Shown: positions 9,234-18,644, counted from the stretch's first letter. The stretch: DNA of 64,000 nucleotides from Paenibacillus azoreducens (GCF_021654775.1 NZ_AP025343.1:3253501-3317500); one strand, 5' to 3'. Program-made: numbers and translations. The notes: generated from the letters alone by a model not told the origin.

Positions 9234-9263
9234 AAGCCGTTCCAATTTTGGGGCGGCTTTTTT
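9234..9263 (+). terminator. Terminator of the peptide importer operon
   Basis: AAGCCG/CGGCTT stem with a 14-nt loop, followed by T6. Confidence 0.75.
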
Positions 9264-9463
9264 GGTGGCTGCCGTCATGCGATTACTGTAAAGCGTGGAG
9301 GCGGGATGGGATGGGAGTGTTATAGGTAGGGTATGAAAGACAGATAGAGTCATATTTAAAATTTTTTAAGGTCAACGGAAACGGATTTTAAACTTCGCCT
9401 TATATACTAGTTATAGATTAGCTGGATTAGCAAGTACATAACCAATATTTGTAAGGGGGAACT

Positions 9464-10936
9464 ATGAGATTATTTGAAATATTGCTGGCTGTATCTTGTC
9501 TTTTTATGCTGAATTATTTGGTCTTTTTCAAAACATCAGCTCGAAAAAAAGCAGTAACAGCCCTATTGAGCACCATTAGCATCGGTTTGCTGCTGATTCA
9601 TTTGTTCGTGGAGGGATACCGATGGCAGATGGGATTGGTTTACGTCCTAACCGCGTTGCTTTTATGTTATGCGGCGGCTGGATGGAGAGAACAATCTCCG
9701 CAATCGTCGAAAATGGGGAAACGGGTGTTAAAATACGGCTTTTATGCTGCTTCGATGCTGCTTTTGGCCGTATCCATCAGTTTATCGGTGATTTTGCCCG
9801 TATTCCAGTTCCCGGAACCAACCGGTAAATATAAGGTGGGAACCGAATTATTTCATTTCGTGGATCAGAACCGGAAAGGAGTGTTTGCAGACAATCCCGA
9901 TGATCCGAGAGAATTGATGGTACGGGTGTGGTATCCTGCAGAAGAACAAACAAGCGGCCGTCCGGCACCGCTTTTCCCGGAAGGAGAGCGGGATTTTAAC
10001 AATTTCATCGGTGCTTATACTAAACAGATGGGCATTCCCAAATGGACTTTGGGATACTTCAAGTATATTAATACTCACGCATATTCAGGAGCTAAAGCAC
10101 TGCAGGGAGCAGCCCCATACCCACTCATTATTCTCAGTCACGGAATGGGGACAAGCATGACGCTCCATGCTTCGCAGGCAGAAACGCTGGCAAGTCACGG
10201 TTATGTCGTTGCAACAATTGATCATACTTACAGCACGACGGCGACGGTTTTTCCCGATGGTAGAGTAACAGGTTATACAACGGACATGGACGGAGAAAAT
10301 TTCCTCCAGCAAGCAAGCGAAGTGGGCAAAGTATGGGCAGAGGACGCAGAGTTTGTGATCGATCAACTGACAAAGATCAATGCCGGGGAGATTTCTAGCG
10401 GTCTAAAAGGGATCTTCGACTTGCAGCATATCGGAATGATGGGACATTCCTTTGGAGGGGCTACGGCTTTTGATGTCGTCAGCTCGGATGACCGGGTCAA
10501 AGCAGGAATCGATATGGATGGAACGCTTTTTGAAGCGACGAAAAGAAAGCAAATCAGCAAGCCCTTTTTATTCATGAGGGCAGAGGACTATCTTAGCAGC
10601 ACGGAAGAATATATTGCGAGATCGGATGCGGAGAAAACTGTGGCACAGCATCTTTCATCAGAACTTTCCATCTCCAAAAAAGCGTCACAGCATGGAGGAA
10701 ATCTGCTTCTGATTGATGGCGCGGGGCATTACAATTTTACGGATCTGCAGATGTTCACCAGATTGGCTAGTTGGACGGGAATGGCCGGGAAGATCGATGG
10801 CAAAAGAGGGGCGGAGATCGTCGACCGCTATGTGGTCGAATTCTTCGACGAACATTTGAAGGGAATCAAAGGAACGCTGCTGAATGGACCAAGCAACATG
10901 TACCCTGAAGTCAAGTTCTATGGGAAAAACATATAA
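9464..10936 (+). CDS. Membrane-anchored alpha/beta hydrolase, PAF-acetylhydrolase-like
   Basis: 490 aa. The first 120 residues hold about four hydrophobic helices, and the rest is an alpha/beta hydrolase of the platelet-activating-factor acetylhydrolase (isoform II) type: ELMVRVWYPAE, PLIILSHGMG, and the nucleophile elbow GHSFGG (Ser329). Likely catalytic partners are the Asp residues at 350/352 (GIDMDG) and His422 (GAGHYNF). The family cleaves short acyl esters, including oxidised phospholipids, and many bacterial members have unknown substrates. The start is ATG after AAGGGGG. It is monocistronic, with a terminator at 10943-10973. The catalytic domain probably faces outside, but topology was not computed. 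Confidence 0.82.
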   Translation: MRLFEILLAVSCLFMLNYLVFFKTSARKKAVTALLSTISIGLLLIHLFVEGYRWQMGLVYVLTALLLCYAAAGWREQSPQSSKMGKRVLKYGFYAASMLLLAVSISLSVILPVFQFPEPTGKYKVGTELFHFVDQNRKGVFADNPDDPRELMVRVWYPAEEQTSGRPAPLFPEGERDFNNFIGAYTKQMGIPKWTLGYFKYINTHAYSGAKALQGAAPYPLIILSHGMGTSMTLHASQAETLASHGYVVATIDHTYSTTATVFPDGRVTGYTTDMDGENFLQQASEVGKVWAEDAEFVIDQLTKINAGEISSGLKGIFDLQHIGMMGHSFGGATAFDVVSSDDRVKAGIDMDGTLFEATKRKQISKPFLFMRAEDYLSSTEEYIARSDAEKTVAQHLSSELSISKKASQHGGNLLLIDGAGHYNFTDLQMFTRLASWTGMAGKIDGKRGAEIVDRYVVEFFDEHLKGIKGTLLNGPSNMYPEVKFYGKNI

Positions 10937-10942
10937 ATTTGT

Positions 10943-10973
10943 AAAAGAGGTCTCCACCAACGGAGGCCTCTTT
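10943..10973. terminator. Bidirectional terminator between convergent genes
   Basis: AAAGAGG-CTCC/GGAG-CCTCTTT stem. T-rich sequence on both sides lets it serve the hydrolase gene (+) and the nucleotidyltransferase gene (-). Confidence 0.75.
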
Positions 10974-11067
10974 CAAGTTTCAAGACGTTTATACGCACAT
11001 CGTCACTGAAGCGAAATGATAACGGTCTTAGGCGAAAAAGCCCCTCTTGGCAGACCCAGAGATATGC

Positions 11068-11667
11068 TTACTGTATATGTACGATCGTCAATTTCGGCCA
11101 AACCTGGCTCCAATTTTTCTTGGACACCCGTCCTTCGTAGATTTGTGCGCGGTCCGGCGATTGCAGGTAGTAGGGTGTAGGTTTCACAACCATATCGACC
11201 GCATCCTGGATCCCATGGGGGGCGGTCAAAATGATTTGTTGATCCTCATTCATGGTGAGGCCAAGCGCAGTTGCCGTTTCGGTAAAATGGGCGATGGCAT
11301 CAACAGATGAAGTAAAGGGCCGCATATGGTTGATCAGATGCATGCGAGCTTCGTTTTTAACGGACCAGGGAATATGGGGATTGATAGCAAACAACTTTTT
11401 CTCCAGCTCCTTTTCAACCGCTTCATCCGTGCAGTCCGGGTCAAAATAAACGACATCCACATCCGGCAGCGGCGTAGCCTCCGAATAACCGTGCAGCACA
11501 TCCCAAATTTTCGAGCGGACAAAACCGGCGCAAACCCACCAATCCGGCAGCCGAAGCGTTTGGGCGATGCGAAGAACATCCATCATCCAAGCATCTTCTT
11601 GAACGATTCGAATGACATCTTGTTCGTTATTGATGATCAGAATCAGTCCCTTCTTAAATCGATACAT
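11068..11667 (-). CDS. Nucleotidyltransferase family protein (PF06042-type)
   Basis: About 199 aa. WWVCAGFVRSKIWDVLHG, then LPDVDVVYFDPD and IPWSVKNEARMH, match the NTP_transf_6 family of small uncharacterised bacterial nucleotidyltransferases (COG3575). The Asp residues of DVDVVYFD are the expected metal ligands. The start is unsure: an in-frame TTG at 11682 and an ATG at 11667 both lack a clear RBS, so the 5' end is provisional. It converges on the hydrolase gene and has no operon partner. The substrate is unknown; relatives are annotated only by fold. Confidence 0.7.
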   Translation of the reverse strand: MYRFKKGLILIINNEQDVIRIVQEDAWMMDVLRIAQTLRLPDWWVCAGFVRSKIWDVLHGYSEATPLPDVDVVYFDPDCTDEAVEKELEKKLFAINPHIPWSVKNEARMHLINHMRPFTSSVDAIAHFTETATALGLTMNEDQQIILTAPHGIQDAVDMVVKPTPYYLQSPDRAQIYEGRVSKKNWSQVWPKLTIVHIQ

Positions 11668-11986
11668 TCTATTATATAACAATATAAACAGGGAGTAGGG
11701 AGGGAATTGAAAATCGCTCAGAAGAATACTGCTTCGAGCACGTTTGAAAACATGGATTCATGCAATTTTATTCAAATAAACGTTGTGCAGCTTAGATATC
11801 GAATGAGTTAATATATCAGAATTCTTTGAAAATTGTAATAGAAGGGAAAATTTAACTGTCATATAATAAATTATGTCAGATAAACACGAAATGAAGGTCA
11901 TTTATCAAGAATTTTAGACAAGGTTTCCTAAATGGCACACTAAAATTTTATTTTTGCTTATTAAAAGAAATGAGGTTTAAACTCGA
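11668..11986. other. AT-rich intergenic stretch upstream of the orphan thymidylate kinase
   Basis: About 320 bp clearly richer in A/T than its neighbours. I see no open frame with a ribosome binding site and no strong hairpin. It may hold the promoters of the divergent genes. Confidence 0.5.
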
Positions 11987-12613
11987 ATGTCAAAAAAAGG
12001 TTTTTTTATAGCGGTTGAAGGCATTAATGGCAGCGGTAAAACTTCAGTTTTAAAGGCAATCCAAAGTGATTTAGAAAGTCTCAGCATACCGTATATAATT
12101 ACAGAGGAGCCACGAGGCACTGACGTCGGTTTAGCACTATGGAACATACTACACAGTTATAAGGTTTCAGCTAGAACGGAGGCACTGATTATGAGTGCAT
12201 CTAGAAGCGACCATATTGAAAAGGTAGTTGTACCGGCAATGGATGCCGGCAAGCATGTAATCTCAGATCGTCATGCTGCTTCAACCTTTGTCTTTCAAAA
12301 AAGCGATTTGAATTTTGAACAGTGGATGAAACTTACTGAATATGCAACTAATAAGTTAGAACCGAGCAGGGTATATATTCTGGATATCGATCCTGTAATT
12401 GCAGCTCAACGTTCAACCGCACGAAATGGAATTAGCGATAAATTCGAGGAGCTTGACTTAACTTTTCAATACACTGCTCGTGACCGCTATTTGCTTTTGG
12501 CTAAGAAAAGCGATATTTACAAAGTTATTAATGCTGCTTTAGAACCTGAAAATGTCGCTAAGATTATTCTTAATGATCTTTTGAATATATTAGGTGTAAC
12601 GAAAAACAGTTGA
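11987..12613 (+). CDS. Orphan thymidylate kinase-like protein
   Basis: 208 aa of the dTMP kinase family: P-loop EGINGSGKTS, TEEPRGTDVG in the place of the usual TREPGGT, and DRHAASTFVFQ in the place of DRY-x-x-S-x-x-AYQ. These changes in substrate-binding motifs make the exact nucleotide uncertain. The housekeeping tmk of Firmicutes lies in the recR/holB region, which is not here, so this is probably a second copy. Codons and flanks are AT-rich compared with the genes on each side (many AAA, TTA and ATA), which suggests acquisition, for example from a phage. The start is ATG 11987 with a weak GAGGTTT upstream. A hairpin terminator follows at 12689-12725. Confidence 0.72.
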   Translation: MSKKGFFIAVEGINGSGKTSVLKAIQSDLESLSIPYIITEEPRGTDVGLALWNILHSYKVSARTEALIMSASRSDHIEKVVVPAMDAGKHVISDRHAASTFVFQKSDLNFEQWMKLTEYATNKLEPSRVYILDIDPVIAAQRSTARNGISDKFEELDLTFQYTARDRYLLLAKKSDIYKVINAALEPENVAKIILNDLLNILGVTKNS

Positions 12614-12688
12614 ACAAGGGAACTTGTTCTTTCATTGTATACGTGCATAGTCTGTGTGAAATCTGACGGAACGAGCCGTCAACCACTG

Positions 12689-12725
12689 AATTTTTAGGTT
12701 GAGCCGAACTCTAAAAAATTTTTTT
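12689..12725 (+). terminator. Terminator after the thymidylate kinase gene
   Basis: AATTTTTAG/CTAAAAAATT stem and a T run. A second perfect hairpin, TGACGG/CCGTCA (12663-12680), lies directly upstream. Confidence 0.6.
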
Positions 12726-12808
12726 GTAAAATGTCGTAACTTGTCCGCTTTTAAAACGTTATATGAAGTGTATCCCAATATTAACCATTTTAAAGGACAG
12801 GTGATAGT

Positions 12809-13321
12809 ATGAAGAAATCCAATGTTCGCAAACTATTATCCATGACCGTTGCCCTCTCCGCGCTCAGCATGCTGCTGGTATCCGGGGTGGGAGCCGAACC
12901 TTATGCCGTAGACGATCCTTCAGCTTCTTCTGCAGTGAAAGAGCCTGGCGCTCTCACATCACCTCCACCTCAAGAATTCAACTCGTTAGGCATTAGCGGA
13001 AATTATAAATACTTGGCTGCCGGGAATGCGTATATTTCAGCTATCGGCAATGGGAAGTTAAGTGTTAACGCCGACACGACAGCAACCACGACTGTTGATA
13101 CGATTCAAGCCCATGTTGTTCTTCAAAGATACACCGGAACCTCATGGGTGGATGTTACCAGCACGAACTTCACCAGAAATTCGACTGACTATGTTGTTGG
13201 GGATGCGGTGTTTACCGGCATTAAAGGATTTTATTACCGGGTTGTCTGCACGCATTCGGTTACCAAAAATGGCTGGTATGAGCAAAGCGTTGAGTCTACA
13301 AAAAGTGCCCTTGTCTATTAA
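12809..13321 (+). CDS. Small secreted protein of unknown function
   Basis: 170 aa with a clear Sec signal peptide (KK, hydrophobic core to about residue 26, probable cleavage near GVGAEP). The mature part is polar and rich in Thr, Ser, Val and Tyr, with alternating beta-strand-like patterns (VVLQRYTGTSWVDVTSTNF, then GFYYRVVCTHSV). This suggests a compact beta-sandwich. No catalytic motif and only one Cys are visible. I do not recognise a named family with certainty. RBS GGACAGGTG precedes the ATG. It shares the bidirectional terminator at 13327-13366 with the convergent anti-sigma gene. Confidence 0.7.
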   Translation: MKKSNVRKLLSMTVALSALSMLLVSGVGAEPYAVDDPSASSAVKEPGALTSPPPQEFNSLGISGNYKYLAAGNAYISAIGNGKLSVNADTTATTTVDTIQAHVVLQRYTGTSWVDVTSTNFTRNSTDYVVGDAVFTGIKGFYYRVVCTHSVTKNGWYEQSVESTKSALVY

Positions 13322-13326
13322 TTTTG

Positions 13327-13366
13327 AAAAAAAGAAGGCAGACCTGTTCGGTTTGCCTTCTTTTTT
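13327..13366. terminator. Bidirectional terminator
   Basis: AAAAAAGAAGGCA pairs with TGCCTTCTTTTTT. The A run and T run on the two sides allow use from both strands. Confidence 0.88.
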
Positions 13367-13369
13367 GTC

Positions 13370-14188
13370 TTAATCATGTGGTTGCATCATGGCTTCATAT
13401 ACACGAATTAATTCCTCTTTGGGTAGATCGCTTCCGATTTGAATGGTAAGGTTATCGTGTAATCCTAGCAATTGGTTATATACGCCTGGACTATAATATG
13501 CTTCGTCATTATTCAGATTAAGTTTCTCCGTATCCATAGGTACCTCTGTCATCGTTGCCTGGAAGGGTTTTAACTTCATGAGTTGGATCCAAAGGTCATG
13601 CTGCTCTTCGTCAGTATATTTAAGCATAACTTTATCGTTTTTACCGCCTTCTTCCATAGGATAGGAGACGGTATAACTGTCAAAATGATATTCTTTTGGT
13701 ATTTGTTGCAAATCAGGCAGCGTGAAGGAGAGTTTTACCTGCAATTCTTCCAAATTCAGCGGAGCGCCTTCACTTTTTCTGACTTTGGCATAGTTCAGGT
13801 ATTCTTTATTGTTATCTCCCTTGTCTTGATTCAGGTATTGATCTGGATCTTCCGTTTGAGGCAACACGACATTGGAAGGAACATCTCCATTCTTCACCAC
13901 GATCCCAAGCATGCCATTTCCCAAATCAACAACGGATTTCACAATCGGAGAGATCGCTTTGGTTACGCCCGGAGGGCTGAACAAAATAGCTCCGGCAATA
14001 AAGGAAGCGGCTACGATACCGCTGAGCTGCATCCGGCGTCTGCGTCTGCGTTTACGGTTTACCTGCTCGATTTGTGCTTTAACCTTTTTCCAAGATGCCT
14101 GCTTGTTTTCATCGGATGTCAGGGAAGAGGAAGAAGCCGCACGCTCGAAGGCGACATCAAACCATTCTTCAAATTTTTCGCTTTTCAT
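13370..14188 (-). CDS. Membrane-bound anti-sigma factor with DUF4367-like C-terminus
   Basis: 272 aa from ATG 14188. A cytoplasmic N-terminus (KFEEWFDVAFERA) is followed by a run of six arginines (RRRRRR), one transmembrane helix (about residues 53-75) and an extracellular part. The C-terminus (GLHDNLTIQIGSDLPKEELI) matches the DUF4367 domain common in Firmicute sigma-associated membrane proteins. It overlaps the ECF sigma gene by 20 nt, so the pair is translationally coupled. By analogy it holds the sigma factor inactive until an envelope signal arrives; the signal is unknown. Confidence 0.82.
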   Translation of the reverse strand: MKSEKFEEWFDVAFERAASSSSLTSDENKQASWKKVKAQIEQVNRKRRRRRRMQLSGIVAASFIAGAILFSPPGVTKAISPIVKSVVDLGNGMLGIVVKNGDVPSNVVLPQTEDPDQYLNQDKGDNNKEYLNYAKVRKSEGAPLNLEELQVKLSFTLPDLQQIPKEYHFDSYTVSYPMEEGGKNDKVMLKYTDEEQHDLWIQLMKLKPFQATMTEVPMDTEKLNLNNDEAYYSPGVYNQLLGLHDNLTIQIGSDLPKEELIRVYEAMMQPHD

Positions 14189-14756
14189 CCTTAATCCCCC
14201 ACTCTTTAAACAGCATTTTTTTAATATTATCGCGAGCCCGGAAGAGACGTTGCTTGACAACATCTTCGCTCAGCTCCAGCAAATTCGCAATTTCTTTGTA
14301 GCTCAGTCCACGTTTCCAGCGGTATTCAATCAAAATGCGATATTCGGGTTTTAATTGCTGCAAATATTCCATGATAGATTCCTCAATCAGCTTGGTTTCT
14401 ACCGCATTTTCTACTGATAGTGGAGATTGAACAATTTCCTCTTTATACATAAAAACACCTTCAACATCCAATTGGTTACGGTAGTTTTTATTTTTTCGCA
14501 AATAATTTATGGTTGTATTTTTGGTCACGACCTTCAACCAGGCCCTGAGCTTACCTTCGTTTTCAAATACAGGCTTGTTTTTGATCACTTTGATAAAGGC
14601 TTCCTGTATGATGTCTTCGGTCGCTGCGTGATCTTTTACGATATAAAATATCATCCCGTAGGCGAAATCATAATACTCATAATATATTTCTTCTTGCAAC
14701 TTTTCTTCGATATCACTAAAGTCCGTTGTTGTCAGAAGCCGGATCATATTAGACAT
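14169..14756 (-). CDS. ECF-type RNA polymerase sigma factor
   Basis: 195 aa. Region 2 (YYDFAYGMIFYIVKDHAATE, DIIQEAFIKVI) and region 4 (LKPEYRILIEYRWKRGLSYK, EIANLLELSEDVVKQRLFRA) are complete. The start is taken as ATG 14756 (MSNMIRLL), because AAGGGG lies just upstream; a TTG six codons earlier would overlap that RBS. Together with the overlapping anti-sigma gene it forms an autoregulated stress-response unit. The regulon and promoter motif cannot be read here. Confidence 0.9.
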   Translation of the reverse strand: MSNMIRLLTTTDFSDIEEKLQEEIYYEYYDFAYGMIFYIVKDHAATEDIIQEAFIKVIKNKPVFENEGKLRAWLKVVTKNTTINYLRKNKNYRNQLDVEGVFMYKEEIVQSPLSVENAVETKLIEESIMEYLQQLKPEYRILIEYRWKRGLSYKEIANLLELSEDVVKQRLFRARDNIKKMLFKEWGIKDEKRKI

Positions 14757-15161
14757 GATATTCCCCTTCCCCAAAACCCCCGTCTGTCTTTAAAACATCA
14801 GAAAGCATACACTTTAAGATACGCATCCCGATATCGCAAGGTAAACCACTGCAAATAGCGGTCTGTCCTCCGTGGTATTACGTCGATAGACGCTTTCTTT
14901 TAGATACTATTTTACATGATTTGTGGATATTTGGACTAATATTTGCCATTAAAATTTTTAGGAAAACAAATGACGCAAAATAAGATAATTGAAGCTAAAA
15001 GACGCTAACGTTCCAAATATATGCGTTTGATTAAGGAAAAAGCCTATAATCCGGATGATTGAAGCCTACAAGATTTTAAAAAGCCGTCTACCATTTTACA
15101 TTCAGCGCGTTTCGGGCGTACGATTCATTTCAAAGAGCTGCAAGCAAGGGAGACGTTATAC
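14757..15161. other. Divergent intergenic region between the ECF sigma gene and the KdpD-like gene
   Basis: About 400 bp, AT-rich, without a credible ORF. It should contain the sigma operon promoter (minus) and the promoter of the KdpD-like gene (plus). I found no riboswitch; in particular no c-di-AMP kdp/ydaO-type element was recognised. Confidence 0.5.
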
Positions 15162-17474
15162 ATGATGGATGGATATAAAAGAAAAACGCCAGAACAAATT
15201 TTGCAGGAAATCCGTAAGCTCCAGCGCGGCAACCTAAAAATTCTGATCGGGGCCGTCAGCGGCAGCGGCAAAACTTATCATATGCTGCGGGAAGGCCAAA
15301 TGCTGAAAAGCCAAGGGGTTGATGTGGTCATTTGCGCCGTCTCCACGCTGAAACGCCCGGAAACGGTAAAGCAGCTCGCCGATTTGGAACGGGTGCCGAG
15401 CATTCACTGGACAGATCGCGGGAAAGAGTTCAAGGATTTGAATTTGGAGGGACTGCTTGCGCGCAACCCCGAGGTTGTCCTCGTCGACGGGCTTGCGCAC
15501 CGGAACCGCAAGGAGGCCCGATTTCCCACCCGGCTCAAAGATATTGCATTTTTGCTTGAAAAAGGGATTAGCGTCATTACGACATTGAATGTGTACGAGC
15601 TTGAAGGTGTTCATGATTTGGCGAGAAAATGGACCGGGATGGAGGCCAGAGAGACGGTGCCGATCGAAACGCTGGAAATGGCTGATGAAGTAAGGCTGAT
15701 TGACGTCACGCCGGAAACGATTATTACGAGGCTGAGAGAGGGCCATCTGGGACAAAGCACGGATACCGTTTTGTTTACCCGCAAGGATCTTGCCATTCTG
15801 CGTGAATTATCGCTGCGGCTGATGGCGGAAGATGTCAACACAACGCTGGAGAGACACCGCGAAGAGCTTGGTCTGGAGGGTCCTTCTGGCGCGTCGGAGC
15901 GGATTTTGGTGTCGGCCCAGTATCATTGGAACGGCTCGATTTATATCCGCAGAGGGCAGCAAATCGCCAAGCGGCTTAACGGGGATCTGCTGGTTATCGT
16001 TTTTATGCCGCCAAAGCGAAAGCTGTCAAAAGATGAGGAGAATTTCAAACGTTCCCTGCATAAAATGGCGCAAAAAACGGACGCAACCCTAGAGGAGCTG
16101 CCTTTAAGGTCAACGCGCCAATTTGCTGCGGAGATGATTCGTTATGCTTTGGATAAAAAGGTGACGCGCATCGTATTAGGGCATTCGAAAAAAAGCCGCT
16201 GGCAGGAATTTTGGCAGGGTTCGGTTACGGATGGCATTTTAAAAAGGGCTGAAAGGTTAGACATCTTCTGGGTAGCGGACCGTACGGCTCACGGAGAACC
16301 GCGGATTCTCCCGGCAAGACGCCGGAACCGTGAGCATGGAAGCCAATACCACAGGCTTAGCAAGGAAGAGATGGATCGGAAGGTCAAGCGGATGAAGCGG
16401 GGACGTTTCAAAATTTATATCGGCGCGGCACCCGGTGTCGGCAAAACCTATACGATGCTGCGGGAAGGCAATGAGAGTCTGCGCAAAGGCGTGGATGTCG
16501 TGATCGGCTGGCTGGAAACGCATGGGCGGGCGGAAACGGCGGCACAGGTGGAGAATCTTGAGATTATACCCGCGCTGCAAATTCCTTATAAGGGTACCGT
16601 GCTGCGCGAGATGAATATCACGGCGATCCTCGAAAGAAATCCGGAGCTTGTGCTTGTGGACGAATTGCCGCACAGCAATGTTCCCGGCACCATGCATGCA
16701 AAAAGGTATGAAGATATATTGGCTTTGCTGGAGCATGGGATATCCGTGATTACTACCGTGAATGTACAGCATTTGGAGAGCCTGAATGACGCGGTGGAAC
16801 AAGTTACGGGCATCCGTGTCCGAGAGACCGTTCCGGATGTTGTGCTGTCGATGGCTGACGAGGTGGAATTGATCGATGTTACGCCCCAATCGCTGCAACA
16901 GCGGATGCGGGAAGGGAAAATCTATGCGGCGGATAAAGTCGAGCAGGCGTTAGGTTCCTTTTTCAAAACAGGGAATTTAATAGCTTTGCGGGAGCTGGCC
17001 TTGCGTGAAATCGCCGACGATGTGGATGAAAGATTGGAAGCGTGGGAAAGACAGTTTTCCTTGCGTGGTCCCTGGCGAAGAGAGGAATCCATTTATGTCT
17101 GCATACTGCCTGGATCAAGCGGCGAGCGTCTGATCCGCCGGGGCTTTCGGATAGCGTACCGGTTGAAGGCTGAATTGCACGTCAATTTTATTTTTCTGGG
17201 CTCCGCACCCGGGGAAGAGACTCAATCAAAAGCAGATGCCTGCCGGAAGCTGACCGAGAGTTTTGGAGGTTTCTTCGAAGCCGCTCCAGCGGATTCATGG
17301 AAAAGCATTCCCCGATTGGCGATGGATAAGGCAAGCCGCGTGAAAGCGACGCAAATCATCATCGGTCAAGGCATACCGGCGGGACAAAAGCTGCGGAGAC
17401 GCAAAGCCGTCAGAGAGCTGATCCGACTGGCCCGGGATCTGGACGTCCTTCTTGTTTCCAATCCGGAAAAGTGA
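15162..17474 (+). CDS. Tandem KdpD-sensor/USP protein lacking a histidine kinase
   Basis: 770 aa made of two copies of the same module. Module 1: KdpD N-terminal domain (about 20-230) with P-loop GAVSGSGKT (residues 30-38), then a USP-like domain (about 246-375). Module 2: KdpD domain (about 405-620) with a canonical P-loop GAAPGVGKT near 421-429 and the classic LVDELPHSNVPG, then a second USP domain (about 640-770). In module 1 the corresponding motif is degraded to LVDGLAHRNRKE, so it has probably lost normal nucleotide or K+ sensing. There are no KdpD transmembrane helices, no HisKA/HATPase and no kdpFABC or kdpE nearby. In real KdpD these domains sense K+, c-di-AMP and ATP. Here they may form a stand-alone cytoplasmic sensor or regulator of a potassium system elsewhere. 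The start is the ATG at 15162 (or 15165) after AAGGGAG. Confidence 0.85.
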   Translation: MMDGYKRKTPEQILQEIRKLQRGNLKILIGAVSGSGKTYHMLREGQMLKSQGVDVVICAVSTLKRPETVKQLADLERVPSIHWTDRGKEFKDLNLEGLLARNPEVVLVDGLAHRNRKEARFPTRLKDIAFLLEKGISVITTLNVYELEGVHDLARKWTGMEARETVPIETLEMADEVRLIDVTPETIITRLREGHLGQSTDTVLFTRKDLAILRELSLRLMAEDVNTTLERHREELGLEGPSGASERILVSAQYHWNGSIYIRRGQQIAKRLNGDLLVIVFMPPKRKLSKDEENFKRSLHKMAQKTDATLEELPLRSTRQFAAEMIRYALDKKVTRIVLGHSKKSRWQEFWQGSVTDGILKRAERLDIFWVADRTAHGEPRILPARRRNREHGSQYHRLSKEEMDRKVKRMKRGRFKIYIGAAPGVGKTYTMLREGNESLRKGVDVVIGWLETHGRAETAAQVENLEIIPALQIPYKGTVLREMNITAILERNPELVLVDELPHSNVPGTMHAKRYEDILALLEHGISVITTVNVQHLESLNDAVEQVTGIRVRETVPDVVLSMADEVELIDVTPQSLQQRMREGKIYAADKVEQALGSFFKTGNLIALRELALREIADDVDERLEAWERQFSLRGPWRREESIYVCILPGSSGERLIRRGFRIAYRLKAELHVNFIFLGSAPGEETQSKADACRKLTESFGGFFEAAPADSWKSIPRLAMDKASRVKATQIIIGQGIPAGQKLRRRKAVRELIRLARDLDVLLVSNPEK

Positions 17475-17614
17475 CTTTTCGCAAAAATTCAACGGATCGC
17501 AGCAAGGGGTATTTTGCAATATCCCGAACTTCACGATATTTTCTGAAAATGGCGCGGCATTATATGGTATATTAGGTTACAAGCAGTTCATTTCATATCT
17601 TGTGGGAGGCAATC

Positions 17615-18625
17615 ATGGGCACAGAAAATGCGGCATTTGAAGGTGAATTTCATGGCGCACGCGCCATTTGGCTTAAGCATGGCCGATATGAGGCGGCATT
17701 GCTGCCTGAGCACGGGGGCAATCTGATTTTATTCCGGGATACCGACAACGGATTCCGGTATTTGCGCGAGCCCGAAGCGGAAGAGATGGAAGATTTCAAA
17801 GCGAATCCCGGCGTGTACGGCATTCCGGTACTATTCCCGCCTAACCGTTATGACGGAGGGAAATTCGCCTGGGAAGGCAAGGTCTACGAGCTTCCGGTGA
17901 ACGAAACGGACAAAGGCAACCATCTGCATGGTTTCATGCATCAGCTGCCATGGTCCGTTGATTATATGAAAGCTGACGGATATGAAAGCGTGGTCATCAT
18001 TTCGCAAAAGGTAAGGGACGGGCATCTGTATAAGCAGTATTTTCCTTTTGAATTTACGATCACCCTCCGGTATACGCTGAACGCTGAAGGTCTGCATCAG
18101 CAGGTTGCCGTCAGCAACGACGGCCGGGAAAGAATGCCGAATTTGCTGGCTTTCCATACGGCGATCAACGCTCCTTTTGTGCCGGGAAGTTCAGCGTCGG
18201 ATTATACATTTAAAATGACGATCGGCGAGCGCCGGGAAATGAGTGAGCGGATGCTGCCGACAGGAAAGATTCAGCCGCTTAGCCGGGAAGAAGTGCTGAT
18301 GAAAACGGACGGGGTCAGCCCATATTTTGCGTCTATGGATAATCATTACACCGCCAGCCCGCAAAATGGGCGCAACCGGATGGAACTGACGGATCACCGG
18401 ACGGGGGACGTGCTTGTTTATGACGTCGGTACATCCTATAAATACTGGATGATCTGGAATAATGGCGCCTGCGGCAAGTTTTTCTGCCCTGAGCCGCAAA
18501 TCAATTTGGTGAATGCACCGAACATCGCAGGATTGCCTGCGGAGGAAATCGGGCTGATCGGCCTAGAGCCTGGCGAAAGATGGGAAGAAACAAGCTCGTT
18601 TTATGCAATCAAACGCGAGAACTAA
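17615..18625 (+). CDS. Aldose 1-epimerase family protein
   Basis: 336 aa from ATG 17615 (GGGAGG upstream; the in-frame ATG at 17600 would include the RBS). The fold signatures are those of aldose 1-epimerase/GalM-like beta-sandwich enzymes: LLPEHGGNLILFRD, GIPVLFPPNRYDGG with NHLHGFMHQLPW (probable catalytic His pair), and FFCPEPQINLVNAPN near the end. The family interconverts alpha and beta anomers of hexoses. It stands alone, and no sugar transporter or kinase is next to it, so the substrate sugar is open. Confidence 0.85.
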   Translation: MGTENAAFEGEFHGARAIWLKHGRYEAALLPEHGGNLILFRDTDNGFRYLREPEAEEMEDFKANPGVYGIPVLFPPNRYDGGKFAWEGKVYELPVNETDKGNHLHGFMHQLPWSVDYMKADGYESVVIISQKVRDGHLYKQYFPFEFTITLRYTLNAEGLHQQVAVSNDGRERMPNLLAFHTAINAPFVPGSSASDYTFKMTIGERREMSERMLPTGKIQPLSREEVLMKTDGVSPYFASMDNHYTASPQNGRNRMELTDHRTGDVLVYDVGTSYKYWMIWNNGACGKFFCPEPQINLVNAPNIAGLPAEEIGLIGLEPGERWEETSSFYAIKREN

Positions 18626-18644
18626 GCAATTTCGAAAACTATAA

